From: Faecalicatena sp. Marseille-Q4148
GTDB lineage: Bacteria; Bacillota; Clostridia; Lachnospirales; Lachnospiraceae
NCBI GenBank assembly: GCA_018228665.1
Contig: CP073692.1
Location: 2,120,046-2,184,045, forward strand
Direction of reading: 5' to 3'
Length of the DNA: 64,000 nucleotides
Shown: piece by piece, positions 26,593-36,187 of the stretch
How the letters are laid out: the number at the start of each line of letters is the position of its first letter
Position numbering within the stretch: position 1 is the first letter of the stretch
Made by a program: the position numbers and the translations under genes
Notes under the pieces: generated by a model
Database searches by the model: none
What the model was told of the DNA's origin: nothing
Seen by the model: the letters and a program-made list of their open reading frames with translations, nothing else

Positions 26593-28590
26593 TTAATCCT
26601 CTGCCGGATGATATGTTGATACCATCTTTTCTACCAATTCTCTAATATCTCCTACATTTGCATATGCTTTATCCGTCAGTTCATCCAGATCCGCTAAGAA
26701 CTCGTTAATATCAAATGGAATCGGCATACCGATATGAATCAATTCATTTTCTGTTCGTTTTAGTCCTTCTTCTGCCATCAGCTTCTCTTCATAAAGCTTC
26801 TCTCCTGGGCGAAGACCTGTATATTCGATCTTAATATCTTCATCCGGGCGATAGCCTGACAGACGAATCAGGTTTCTTGCCAGTGTATCAATCTTCACCG
26901 GTTCCCCCATATCCAGGACGAAGATTTCTCCTCCACGTGCATATGTTCCTGCCTGCATGACAAGACTGACCGCCTCAGGAATTGTCATAAAATAACGGAT
27001 AATCTCTGGATCAGTTACCGTTACAGGGCCTCCTGCTTCAATCTGCTTTTTGAATAACGGAATGACAGATCCATTACTTCCGAGTACATTTCCGAAGCGC
27101 ACTGCCACGAACTCTGTCCTTGCGTTTCTTAAATTCGCTTCCAAATTCATGTTTTTTAATTCTTTTTGAATGGCATGAGTAAATATCTGCGGAATTTCAT
27201 CTGCTTTTCCTTCTTTTACCTTACTGTCAAAAGCCTGAATAATCATTTCGCAAAGACGCTTGCTTGCCCCCATAATATTTGTTGGATTAACCGCTTTATC
27301 TGTACTGATTAATACGAATTTCTTTGTTCCATGTGCAATGGCTGCAAATGCAGTCTTATACGTTCCGATCGCATTATTTTTAATAGACTCACACGGACTG
27401 TCTTCCATAAGCGGAACATGCTTATGTGCTGCTGCATGGTATACAATATCCGGATGATATGTTTTGAATACTTTGAACATCTTACGGCTATCTCTGACAG
27501 ACGCAATGATCACTTCCAGATTTAACTGTGGATATTTCTTCCGAAGTTCCATCTGGATATCATAAGCATTATTTTCATAAATATCCAGAATAATAAGTTG
27601 TTTCGGCTCTCTTGCTGCTACCTGACGACATAGTTCGGAACCGATACTTCCGCCTCCTCCGGTGACGAGAACAACCTTTCCTCTAATATATTCTGTAATC
27701 TCATCCATATTGACAAGAATCTGTTTTCTTCCTAATAAGTCTGAGATTTCCACTTCCCGGAGCTTCGTCATGCTGACTTCCTCGTTGACAATCTGACTCA
27801 CGCTTGGAACAGTCTGCATCCGGCATCCCGCTTCTTTGCACAGGTTCAGGATATCTTTTCGATTCTGTCCCGTTGTTGACGGAATGGCGTAGATGATACG
27901 ATTTACATCATATTTCTTAACCATATCTACAATATCATATCGGTTACCCACAATCGGAATTCCTTCCAGAATTCGTCCCTTTTTCTCCGGATTATCATCA
28001 ATGGCACAGACTACCTTCGCATAAACAGAATCTGCTTTCCGAATTTCCCGGATTAAAGTCTGACCCACTGTTCCTGCACCGATAACCATAATACGATCTC
28101 GTTCTTTTCCTTCTTCCTTTGTTTCTCCTTGCAGTGATCGGAGATAAAACCGGATATACCGATAAGAGAAACGTACGCCTGCACAGCATACGCAGCTTAT
28201 AATATATCCCATAAAATAATAGGACTTTGGCATATGAAGCTCCATAAAGACTGCCCCGAAGATATAAACCGGAATCAATACCAGATCAGCCATGACTATA
28301 CGCTTCACTTCTGCAATACTGACAAATGCCCATATACTATGATATAGCTTATAAATATAATAGATCACAATAGTAGATACAATCCAGAATGGCATTGACC
28401 AGAAGTAGCCTGCAAGATACTCTTCCGGTATCATCGCAATCTGAAAATCAAATCGCATAAACAGCGCCATAAAATAAGATCCCATCACAATTAATATATC
28501 TGCCAGACATAGTAATAACGATTTGTAGATCCACTTTAATTTCCATTTTTTCGTCATTTGTTCCATAGTTTCCTTCTTCCTCTCATTCAT
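26593..28590 (-). CDS. Membrane nucleotide-sugar 4,6-dehydratase (PglF/WbpM/CapD family)
   Basis: The 665-residue protein has four N-terminal membrane helices (about 25-145). A first Rossmann domain contains VIGAGTVGQTLIREI, and a catalytic SDR domain has VTGGGGSIGSELCRQ, HKHVPLMEDSP and STDKAVNPTNIMGASKR, where Met replaces the usual catalytic Tyr, as in this family. It dehydrates UDP-GlcNAc to the 4-keto-6-deoxy sugar feeding di-amino or QuiNAc-type priming sugars, which suits the sugar transferase/epimerase fusion downstream. ATG 28588-28590 is used here; ATG at 28566 is also possible. A strong hairpin lies just upstream of the gene. Confidence 0.87.
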   Translation of the reverse strand: MNERKKETMEQMTKKWKLKWIYKSLLLCLADILIVMGSYFMALFMRFDFQIAMIPEEYLAGYFWSMPFWIVSTIVIYYIYKLYHSIWAFVSIAEVKRIVMADLVLIPVYIFGAVFMELHMPKSYYFMGYIISCVCCAGVRFSYRYIRFYLRSLQGETKEEGKERDRIMVIGAGTVGQTLIREIRKADSVYAKVVCAIDDNPEKKGRILEGIPIVGNRYDIVDMVKKYDVNRIIYAIPSTTGQNRKDILNLCKEAGCRMQTVPSVSQIVNEEVSMTKLREVEISDLLGRKQILVNMDEITEYIRGKVVLVTGGGGSIGSELCRQVAAREPKQLIILDIYENNAYDIQMELRKKYPQLNLEVIIASVRDSRKMFKVFKTYHPDIVYHAAAHKHVPLMEDSPCESIKNNAIGTYKTAFAAIAHGTKKFVLISTDKAVNPTNIMGASKRLCEMIIQAFDSKVKEGKADEIPQIFTHAIQKELKNMNLEANLRNARTEFVAVRFGNVLGSNGSVIPLFKKQIEAGGPVTVTDPEIIRYFMTIPEAVSLVMQAGTYARGGEIFVLDMGEPVKIDTLARNLIRLSGYRPDEDIKIEYTGLRPGEKLYEEKLMAEEGLKRTENELIHIGMPIPFDINEFLADLDELTDKAYANVGDIRELVEKMVSTYHPAED

Positions 28591-28602
28591 ATCTCGTCAC
28601 GC

Positions 28603-28640
28603 GAAAAAAGACTGTCTCTTTTTTTAGTCAGTCTTTTTCT
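28603..28640 (-). terminator. Hairpin terminator between small membrane gene and dehydratase gene
   Basis: On the minus strand AAAAAGACTG pairs with CAGTCTTTTT across a 14-base loop, with the T-run on the far side. It ends the short transcript of the 28650-28856 gene. As it stands only 13 bases before the first polysaccharide gene, read-through could also control that operon. The stem is nearly symmetric, so it can work on both strands. Confidence 0.75.
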
Positions 28641-28649
28641 TAAGTCAAA

Positions 28650-28856
28650 TCATTTTCTTTTATTTCGTACAATATATACGGCTGCGCCCAGCACTGCCAT
28701 GATCGCCGTTGCAATGACAGTATGTACCGGATTAATCGCAGATGTCCGTAATTCCCACCAGCTCGCATCCACATGCGTAAAAAGCAGAGTAAACGCTGCT
28801 GCCAGCATCATCAGGCCAATTGCAAATCCACTCATTACGATCTTCTTTTCATTCAT
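28650..28856 (-). CDS. Small two-helix membrane protein, unknown function
   Basis: ATG at 28854-28856 (MNEKKIVMSGFAIG) is eight bases after GGAG; a GTG three codons upstream is the alternative. The 68-residue product has two hydrophobic stretches (about residues 8-27 and 45-62) and a short basic tail (RNKRK). I do not recognise a family. It has its own promoter and terminator, so it is a monocistronic gene between the fucosidase gene and the polysaccharide locus. Confidence 0.65.
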   Translation of the reverse strand: MNEKKIVMSGFAIGLMMLAAAFTLLFTHVDASWWELRTSAINPVHTVIATAIMAVLGAAVYIVRNKRK

Positions 28857-28923
28857 ACGCTTCACTCCACTTCTCTTGGTATTTCTAACAAATAACTTGT
28901 ACTATGTTCCTAATTTCTCTTCT

Positions 28924-28952
28924 AGTATATTAATTTTCGCCATTTTCCGCAA
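28924..28952 (-). promoter_or_regulatory. Likely promoter of the small membrane protein gene
   Basis: TTGCGG (28947-28952) and TATACT (28924-28929) on the minus strand with a 17-base spacer, about 65 bases before the start codon. The rest of the 28866-29114 gap is AT-rich and shows nothing else I can support. Confidence 0.5.
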
Positions 28953-29114
28953 GTGCTTTTTATAAAATGTCATAATTTGTCAAAATTCGTTCAATTTCAT
29001 TCATCTTTTTTAAAGTTCGCTATGCATTTTTATAATGCTTTATAATGATTTCTTATATCTTTACTTTTTGTTTATAGATATTACTTATAACTAATCTTTC
29101 CACTCTCACTTGCC

Positions 29115-30188
29115 TTACGCTCTTTCCATCCGCTTTACTTCCCGCAGGACTTTCTCTGCTGCTGCCGGAATCCGTCCAAGTGGGTCTAGTCCCACATTCA
29201 ATAAGTAGTTAATCCCCATATTATTCAGATGTTTCTTATATTGATAGATTGTCTCCGCTGATTTCCAGTCCTGATCGTGAGCCGAATATCCCCAGGAGTG
29301 GTTCATCGTAGCCGCAGTTTCATAAAGCCCGTTCGGAGAAGGCTTGAAACCATCCACCGCGTTGTAGTCGATTGTTTCTGACAGTTTCGCTATCTCCTGC
29401 GGATCTTTTGTTGCCTCCGGAAGCTTCTCCGGGATCTCGTTATCTCCAAGAGAGACGTAGTCATACATTCCGTTTCCAATCCGGGAATTGATGAGACAGT
29501 TCGGCTGTAATTCTTTTACCGTATTGTAGAGCTTACGGCTCTGCTCCAATGTCAATGTCATCGGAACATCAAACCACGCAGTACATATTTCTCCGTACTC
29601 ACTCATAATCTCTCTTACCTGCGGAAGGATTTTCTTCTCAAAGCAGATACTGTAATCTTTCTTTACGTTCTTTGTCTCTTCGTCAATGACATCCGGGAAA
29701 TCCCAACTGTTATCCCACGTTGTTCCGGCAGTTTCTTCATCATTGGACAGATAGCCACCCCCATGTTCTTCGTGCCAGTCCAGATCCTGAGAGTAATAGA
29801 TTCCAAACTTCAGACCTTCTCGCCGACATGCATCTGCCAGTTCCCGGATCACATCGCGGCCAAACGGTGTCGCATCACATATATTGTATTTATCCGCTTT
29901 CGAGTGGTACATGGCAAATCCATCGTGATGTTTTGTTGTCACAACAAGATATGTCATCCCGCACTCTTTTGCAAGCGTTACGATCTGATCCGCGTCAAAA
30001 TATATCGGATGGAATACCTCTGCCAGTTTCTCATATTCTTTATTCGGAATCTGAAATCTCGACTGAATCCACTCTGCATAGTTGCTTGAATATTCTCCCC
30101 GGTACTCTCCCGCCAGCAAAGAATATAACCCCCAGTGAATCATCATTCCATATTTTGCCTCTTTGAACCACTCTGTCATATTTTCCAT
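29115..30188 (-). CDS. GH29 alpha-L-fucosidase, short cytosolic form
   Basis: ATG at 30186-30188 (MENMTEWFKEAKYGMMIHWG) follows GGAGG by seven bases; upstream starts lie in the preceding gene's tail. The 357-residue product has WGLYSLLAGEYRGEYS, TTKHHDGFAMYHSK, GIYYSQDLDWHE and TAWFDVP, where the Asp is the expected GH29 nucleophile. There is no signal peptide and the usual C-terminal beta-sandwich is missing, so it would act on imported fucosyl oligosaccharides. It starts 13 bases after the diguanylate cyclase gene and so is probably co-transcribed with c-di-GMP genes, which is odd. Family firm; linkage preference not predictable. Confidence 0.85.
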   Translation of the reverse strand: MENMTEWFKEAKYGMMIHWGLYSLLAGEYRGEYSSNYAEWIQSRFQIPNKEYEKLAEVFHPIYFDADQIVTLAKECGMTYLVVTTKHHDGFAMYHSKADKYNICDATPFGRDVIRELADACRREGLKFGIYYSQDLDWHEEHGGGYLSNDEETAGTTWDNSWDFPDVIDEETKNVKKDYSICFEKKILPQVREIMSEYGEICTAWFDVPMTLTLEQSRKLYNTVKELQPNCLINSRIGNGMYDYVSLGDNEIPEKLPEATKDPQEIAKLSETIDYNAVDGFKPSPNGLYETAATMNHSWGYSAHDQDWKSAETIYQYKKHLNNMGINYLLNVGLDPLGRIPAAAEKVLREVKRMERA

Positions 30189-30201
30189 CGTTCTTCCTCC
30201 G

Positions 30202-32121
30202 TTACGCTCTGCCCTTTCTTTCATTTTTTTCTTTATACATCCGTTCATCCGCAATGTACATTAATTCGTGATAATTGACGTCATTTCTATGACAATAGAC
30301 ATATCCCATCGAAAATTCCAGCGTAATATCTGGTATGTCCTTCTCCAGATCAAGCTTCTTTCCTCTTTGCTGCTTGAATTCTTCCACCTTTTTCTGAATC
30401 TCTTCTTCAGAATGAAAGCCATACAAAAAGGCTGCAAATTCATCTCCGCCAAACCTTGCGCTGATTCCATGACGATTGTCAATCTCTCCCAACATTGCTC
30501 CAATACACTGAAGGTATTTATCTCCGCTCTGATGACCATAGAAATCATTTATCTGTTTCAGACCATCTGCATCCAACATAATCATAACTGCTGCTCCGAT
30601 TTTATCCGGTTCTTTAAAAAGCTGTTCCATACAGTCGTGGAACCCGCGCCGGTTATAAAGTCCGGTGAGACTGTCACAATTACTCTTCTTTCGAAGTTCA
30701 TGCAATTCTTCCCACCATTGGGATACGTCCGTCACATAGTACGTGATACTCTGCTCATCTTCTGCAACTTCAATGCGAAGCTGCAGCCTCCTGTCGCCCC
30801 GGTTATATTCATAAATATTTTCTTCAGCATTCAGACAATTCTGCTGACTCTGCTCTAAACGTTCCCGAACAGTTTTAGCCAGCTGTGAAGATTCCGTCTG
30901 ACTCTCCTTTTCAATTCCGAGCAGTTCCAGCATCCGTTCATTTATAAACTGCTTTTTATAAAATACATTTTCTTCAAAAATCCCAAGCGGAATCCGACCT
31001 TTATCGATGACATAAGATAACTTGTTCCAATTCAGCCGAATGCTTTTCAGCATCTGATTCAAATAGCGGATCAGCTCATCGAATTCCTGAACTCCTGTCT
31101 GAATCGTAATATTTTCCAGATTCCCTTCTTCTATCTTCTTTAGATCATTCACAATAAAATTCAAGTTTCCTGCCAGCTTCTTATTTACATACCACCCAAT
31201 AATACCAATAACAGCCACTGTTGCCACAACAATATACAAAAGTACAATGACTGTCGAAGTAATAGAAAGCTGAAACGGATACAGGGATAAATAGGAGCGG
31301 ACAAGAAGATAGTCTTCATATGTTTCTGAATAGACACAGTACTTTAGACCATTCCATTTGTAATGCTCTGTTTTTCCCACCCGGATTGTTTTGAAATCTT
31401 CCATCATAGCGCTGATATCTGTTCCAAGCAATTTCTCTGATGTGGATGCAATAATAATCCCCGTTTCTTTATCAAGAATGTGAAGATATCCACGGAAATC
31501 TGTTGGAAATGTGGATAACACGTTCTCAAGACTCTTTTCTTCGATTTCTTCCAGCACTCTCCTCGGTTCCATTCCAATCTGAACAATGGTTTTTCCGTCA
31601 TTTGTCCACACAGCTGCATACTGCATCTCTTTTCCCTCAGCGGTGTTCGGCTGAATTTCCTGACAAAGCTTCAGTGAATGGTCAGAGAGCATTGGCTTGA
31701 AGAATTCCATCTGTTTTCCGGAGTCGAATGTATAATTGTAATATTCCGGATGCGTACCTGCATAAATTCTTCCATCACCGGTAAGGAAGTGAATCTCATC
31801 CACATCCAGCTTCTTTGCCAGCTCCTGCACGTGCGCAAGATCTGTAATTGCCTCCGGAAAATGCTCTACAAAATACGCAGCCATCTCAGCCGACCGAATA
31901 CATTTTGTCGAAAAATCTTCTTTTGTCTTTTCAAGTGTTTCTTCATTCGTTTCGATTACTTGCGCAAGCTGACTAAAAACTTCCCTTGAACTTTCTTGTT
32001 GGCTTCTATGCTGCAGCAATAGCTGCAGATAAATATTAGCCGGAAGGATTAGCACGATCAAAATCACCATCATCAGCCTTGTCAGGCGAGGCAATGTTTT
32101 TTTGATACTGCTATTTTGCAT
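30202..32121 (-). CDS. Membrane diguanylate cyclase with extracellular sensor
   Basis: ATG at 32119-32121 (MQNSSIKKTLPRL) follows GGAGG by seven bases, giving 639 residues. A membrane helix (about 17-38) is followed by an extracytoplasmic sensor of about 240 residues, a second helix (about 280-305) and a HAMP-like linker. A PAS-like region (about 345-470) precedes a GGDEF domain (about 475-635). LDADGLKQINDFYGH and FGGDEF are intact, so it should make c-di-GMP. Its start overlaps the EAL gene by 11 bases, giving a coupled make-and-break pair. Confidence 0.88.
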   Translation of the reverse strand: MQNSSIKKTLPRLTRLMMVILIVLILPANIYLQLLLQHRSQQESSREVFSQLAQVIETNEETLEKTKEDFSTKCIRSAEMAAYFVEHFPEAITDLAHVQELAKKLDVDEIHFLTGDGRIYAGTHPEYYNYTFDSGKQMEFFKPMLSDHSLKLCQEIQPNTAEGKEMQYAAVWTNDGKTIVQIGMEPRRVLEEIEEKSLENVLSTFPTDFRGYLHILDKETGIIIASTSEKLLGTDISAMMEDFKTIRVGKTEHYKWNGLKYCVYSETYEDYLLVRSYLSLYPFQLSITSTVIVLLYIVVATVAVIGIIGWYVNKKLAGNLNFIVNDLKKIEEGNLENITIQTGVQEFDELIRYLNQMLKSIRLNWNKLSYVIDKGRIPLGIFEENVFYKKQFINERMLELLGIEKESQTESSQLAKTVRERLEQSQQNCLNAEENIYEYNRGDRRLQLRIEVAEDEQSITYYVTDVSQWWEELHELRKKSNCDSLTGLYNRRGFHDCMEQLFKEPDKIGAAVMIMLDADGLKQINDFYGHQSGDKYLQCIGAMLGEIDNRHGISARFGGDEFAAFLYGFHSEEEIQKKVEEFKQQRGKKLDLEKDIPDITLEFSMGYVYCHRNDVNYHELMYIADERMYKEKNERKGRA

Positions 32122-33664
32122 AGGCGTTCCTCCATACTTCAAACTCATCCACCGGAAGTGGTTTCGAATATACATATCCCTGGATCATGTCACAGCCAAC
32201 CTTACGCAAACTCTCAACCTGATTCTCTCTCTCGATTCCCTCTGCCACAACATTCATGCCAAGATCATGCGCAAGGCAGATCATATTCTCAACAATCTTC
32301 TGCGATTTTTCATTTTCATTCACAAAGAAAGCACGGTCAAGCTTAAGATCATCCGCATCGAAGTCTTTTAAAACAATCAGAGAAGAATAGGCAAACCCGA
32401 AATCATCCAATGCCACTTTCACCCCGTTCTTCCGGAACGTATCTAAAATCTTCTTTACAAAGGCAAACTGATTATCTTCCAAAAGCATTGTCTCTGTCAG
32501 CTCAATTTCGATCATTCCATCCGGAATCTCATATTTATTTTTAATTTCCAGATATTCATTGCAAATATCTGTTCCGGAATTGCGCAAATGAAACCGCGAG
32601 AGATTTACCGAAATTTCCATATCATTCCCTATGCTGTGCCAGTGATGAAGAAGTCTGCATACTTCTTCAAACATATAAAGATCAAGCTCTGCAATCTTTC
32701 CATTCTGTTCAAACAAAGGAATAAATTCTGATGGATAAATAAACCCTACTTTAGGATTCTTCCATCGAACAAGCGCTTCTGCTTCACAACATTTTTCGGA
32801 ATTCAAATGGATTTTTGGCTGTAGATAAACTTGAAATTCTTTATTGCGAAGCGCTTCCTCAAAAACATTGTTCAGCCACTGTTCCCGCTTAAATTGTTCT
32901 TCGATTTTTCCTTCATACACCGTACATTTATTTTTCTCTTCTGTTGCTTCACTTGCATAGATTGCCTTATTCATGAGACCACTGATTTTTTTCTCTTTTC
33001 TGAATTCACATGCTCCAATTGTAAATTCCAGATTAAATCCCTGAAATTTCTGGTTAATCACGCAGTTCATCTGATTAATCGTATCGTTGATTCTAGATGC
33101 AATCTCTCCTTCTTCTTTCTCATTCATTAACAAAAAGAAATGATCCATACCGCTTCGGCAAAGCACTTCGCCCTCACGCAGTTCTGTTGAAAGCATTTTT
33201 GCAATAAAACGAAGGGTCCGGTTTCCATCTTCTTCTCCCCAGCTTTCGTTAATATATCGAAAATCTACTACATTCATATAAACGACCATATAAGACTGCG
33301 TATCTGATGTCTCAAAAATCTTCAAGCTTTCTCTTTGGAAACCTTCTCGATTATAAGATCCGGTCAGTCCATCTATATAAAGCGCCTTTTCTCTTTTTTT
33401 GTTCTCCTTCATATACCGGAAAATCAAAGCACTGATCAGAAGTACTACCCCACCGACAATAGCAATGTCCAACAGTATATATGGCTTTATCTGATTCGTA
33501 AAAATCTCCTGTGCCAACTGCTGGTTCTTCTCTGAAATATACTGGGCTGCCATGCGCTCAACCATCTCGTGAAACATCATCATATTACCTGCAAAACACC
33601 CAAGCAGTATGCATGCAGCTGTTATAATTCCAATTGTAAATAAATTATGTTTTTTCTTCTGCAT
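32111..33664 (-). CDS. c-di-GMP phosphodiesterase (degenerate GGDEF + EAL)
   Basis: The 517-residue protein has two membrane helices (about 12-32 and 63-84) enclosing a short outer segment. The GGDEF domain (about 92-250) is degenerate: the signature reads RSGMDHF. The EAL domain (about 265-510) keeps AEALVRW, VNLSRFHL, IELTETM, DDFGFAYSSL, LKLDRAF, AEGIE and QGYVYSKPLP, that is, the catalytic Glu, Asn, Asp, Lys and Gln set, so it should cleave c-di-GMP. It overlaps the cyclase gene downstream by 11 bases. Confidence 0.88.
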   Translation of the reverse strand: MQKKKHNLFTIGIITAACILLGCFAGNMMMFHEMVERMAAQYISEKNQQLAQEIFTNQIKPYILLDIAIVGGVVLLISALIFRYMKENKKREKALYIDGLTGSYNREGFQRESLKIFETSDTQSYMVVYMNVVDFRYINESWGEEDGNRTLRFIAKMLSTELREGEVLCRSGMDHFFLLMNEKEEGEIASRINDTINQMNCVINQKFQGFNLEFTIGACEFRKEKKISGLMNKAIYASEATEEKNKCTVYEGKIEEQFKREQWLNNVFEEALRNKEFQVYLQPKIHLNSEKCCEAEALVRWKNPKVGFIYPSEFIPLFEQNGKIAELDLYMFEEVCRLLHHWHSIGNDMEISVNLSRFHLRNSGTDICNEYLEIKNKYEIPDGMIEIELTETMLLEDNQFAFVKKILDTFRKNGVKVALDDFGFAYSSLIVLKDFDADDLKLDRAFFVNENEKSQKIVENMICLAHDLGMNVVAEGIERENQVESLRKVGCDMIQGYVYSKPLPVDEFEVWRNAYAK

Positions 33665-33706
33665 TTTTCTTTCTTCCTTTGTATCCCCACGCCTGATTTC
33701 TTATTC

Positions 33707-34162
33707 TTACTCATTCCAAATTTTATAACCGTTTCGTCCTTGACGTTTCACTTTATACAACGCCAGATCCGCCTTTTCGTACAGATCACTGAAAACCGTT
33801 CCCTGATGATGTAACGGCACTGCCAGCATCACCCATCCCGGCTGACTGCCGGTATCCTCTCCTTCAAGAACAAAATCCATAATGTCATAATATTCAAATA
33901 CAGTTCCTTCTTTTATCTTTCGGAGACTATCTGTTACTTCCTCTTGCCGATCTTTCTTGTATGTACTCAAAAATTCTTCACTTGTATGCAAAATCTCAAG
34001 GCAATCCTCCATCTCAGAATTCAATATACTCGTAATATAAGAAGTCACAAGTTCATTCTGCTCCATCTCTTTATCCAGTACCATCTCATGAATTTTATTC
34101 GAAGAAAATATAAACAGCCCAAACACTGCCAGCGTTGCCATAATACTGAGAACACCAAACAT
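33707..34162 (-). pseudogene. Remnant of a diguanylate cyclase with the catalytic core deleted
   Basis: The 151-residue frame starts inside a membrane helix (MFGVLSIMATLAVFGLFIF), continues with part of a sensor domain, and then passes directly into FSDLYEKADLALYKVKRQG and NGYKIWNE. That tail is the last helix of a GGDEF domain; compare LEELYEKADRALYQVK at the end of the cyclase at 47394-49670. The GGDEF signature and most of the catalytic domain are gone. The start has no ribosome binding site and an in-frame stop lies nine codons upstream. An internal deletion of an originally longer gene is the simplest reading. Confidence 0.7.
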
Positions 34163-34272
34163 ATAAACGAGATTTTTTCTTTTATTTTAGCAGTTACATA
34201 AGTAAAACACAAATACCAAAAGCAAAAGACCGCACTGGCTCAAATCACTTTTTTAACTTCTCGATTAGAAGA

Positions 34273-36162
34273 TTATTTTCTAATAGTAATTTCATCAAAA
34301 ACACTCATATCCGTGGTACGCACTGTTTTTATTGTAAGTGTCTTGTCCTGTATTGTAACAGCCGAAATCAGAGGTGTTTTCTCTGTTTCACCGTCATAAA
34401 AGGCAATATAATCTTTTTCCCCACTCTCTTCCTCATAAAACTTGCTTCCGGTAGAAGATGTCCCGGACAGATATAGTGTTTCTCCTCGATTTTTTAGTCC
34501 AGACGCATTTCCGGTAGACTTCATTCCTTCCATTAAATATGTTCTCGCATACAGATGATCATGACCGGACAGTACAAGATCTACATTCAATTCAGAAAAT
34601 GCTTTGCTATACGCTTTTCGAAGATTCAGTATTTTTTCCTCATCTGAATGCGGTCCTGCGCTGAACATAGAATAATGCATCGTGACAACAATCCATTCCG
34701 GATTTGTATTTTGAATCGCCTTTTTTAAATATTCTATCTGAGTTGCGTAACTTCTGCTGTTTGAATTCAATGCGAAAAACAGAACTCCATCACGAGCAAA
34801 ATAGTAATTCGCATCATTCTGTACACCCGGCGGCATAAACTGCTCTTCATAAATCTCTTTTACGGTGTCATGATTCCCTTTGTTCACCGCTACCGGAATA
34901 TGTTTCAGTTCATCCGGACTTCTGAATTCATAGTATTCTTCTATTGCTATATCCGTTTTCGAACTGTCACATTGGTCGCCTGCCGATATCAGAAATTCTG
35001 CTTTCGGCAAAATCTGCTTTCCTACCTCCAGCGTCCTCTTCCACGCTTCTCCATCCTGCTGTGCACTTTCTCCGGCGCCAATCTGAGGATCTCCGGCAAA
35101 TAAAAAATTTACTCCTTCTCCCTGTTTTGCAGTCGTAAACTCAAAAACTTCTGAACGTGCGCCGGTTTTTCTGTCACATAATCTATAGCTGTAAGTCTCA
35201 CCGGCTCGAAGATTCGATAATCTTGCCTTATAGCAATACTGCCCTTCTATCTCAACTCGTTCCATTTCCAACTCTGTATAATTGAGAAAATCCTCTGCTT
35301 TTCTACAATATTGCACATTATAGCCTCCCTTTTGAGGCGCAAACCAATTAACTAACATTTGGCTGTTTGTATCACCAGGCTGCAGGATAAGACCGTTGGC
35401 CTCGAGAGTTTCTATCCCATTCCACTCCGGCGTTCCTTTAAACTCCTTAAAATCAAAATAAACATCGGAACTGTCCTCATGCATCTGATGAACCTCAACT
35501 GCAATGCAGTTTGTTCCGTCTTTTAGTACAGCAGTATTTTCTACGGTAAAAACCCGGTTCCAGGATGTTTCCACTCCCTTTTCTGCTCCATACCCGGTTC
35601 CTGGCTCATATCCTTCTGTCGGTTCATTATCTTTGTATATTTCTGTTCCATTTAGATATATGATTACAGAATCATCAAACTGTATTTCCCCGAAAAGTTG
35701 AAATAGCTCTCCGGCATCTTCCACCTCAAATTCTGTCCTAAAATAATAGACCGGTAAGGCTTTCTTTTTAGCAGAATAATAGTTCAGCAGATTCGAGGGA
35801 TATTTTCCCACACGATCGTTTAGTTCTCCATAATAGCTTCCGAAACTTCCTTTGGCCTCTTTCCAGCCTTCAGTCTGATAGCCGACTTCGTTCCAGCGTT
35901 TTCCGCCGCTATCAATCGATGGTTCTCCTTCTGTATCCTTATACTGCCAATATGTTATCCCCGTTTTTACATAATGAAATTTTTCATCTCCCTGAATTTC
36001 TAGCAGTTCATCTTCAAGTATATTTTCATCAGCATAACGGTTCTGAAGGAAAGCAATCCCGCTTACCGCCACCAAAATAAAAAATGCGAGAAGAGTTCCT
36101 CCTACCAGTTTAAATTTCTCGTATTTCCTGTTCATATCGCATCCTTCATTTCCCTTTTTCAT
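34273..36162 (-). CDS. Membrane-anchored purple-acid-phosphatase-like metallophosphoesterase
   Basis: ATG at 36160-36162 follows GGAGG by seven bases; an ATG at 36135 with AAGGA is an alternative. A membrane anchor (FKLVGGTLLAFFILVAVSGI) leads to a beta-sandwich region (about 90-240), a purple-acid-phosphatase Fn3-like domain (about 240-340) and a calcineurin-like catalytic domain (about 345-600). Metal motifs FAGDPQIG, SAGDQCD, NKGNHD, MHYSMF and SGHDHLYART are complete. It would cleave phosphate esters on the outer face. It is the last intact gene of the CotH/VTC operon and starts before the GT2 gene ends (they are in tight order). Substrate unknown. Confidence 0.82.
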   Translation of the reverse strand: MKKGNEGCDMNRKYEKFKLVGGTLLAFFILVAVSGIAFLQNRYADENILEDELLEIQGDEKFHYVKTGITYWQYKDTEGEPSIDSGGKRWNEVGYQTEGWKEAKGSFGSYYGELNDRVGKYPSNLLNYYSAKKKALPVYYFRTEFEVEDAGELFQLFGEIQFDDSVIIYLNGTEIYKDNEPTEGYEPGTGYGAEKGVETSWNRVFTVENTAVLKDGTNCIAVEVHQMHEDSSDVYFDFKEFKGTPEWNGIETLEANGLILQPGDTNSQMLVNWFAPQKGGYNVQYCRKAEDFLNYTELEMERVEIEGQYCYKARLSNLRAGETYSYRLCDRKTGARSEVFEFTTAKQGEGVNFLFAGDPQIGAGESAQQDGEAWKRTLEVGKQILPKAEFLISAGDQCDSSKTDIAIEEYYEFRSPDELKHIPVAVNKGNHDTVKEIYEEQFMPPGVQNDANYYFARDGVLFFALNSNSRSYATQIEYLKKAIQNTNPEWIVVTMHYSMFSAGPHSDEEKILNLRKAYSKAFSELNVDLVLSGHDHLYARTYLMEGMKSTGNASGLKNRGETLYLSGTSSTGSKFYEEESGEKDYIAFYDGETEKTPLISAVTIQDKTLTIKTVRTTDMSVFDEITIRK

Positions 36163-36187
36163 ACAACTTCCTCCGCCAGGTATCGTA

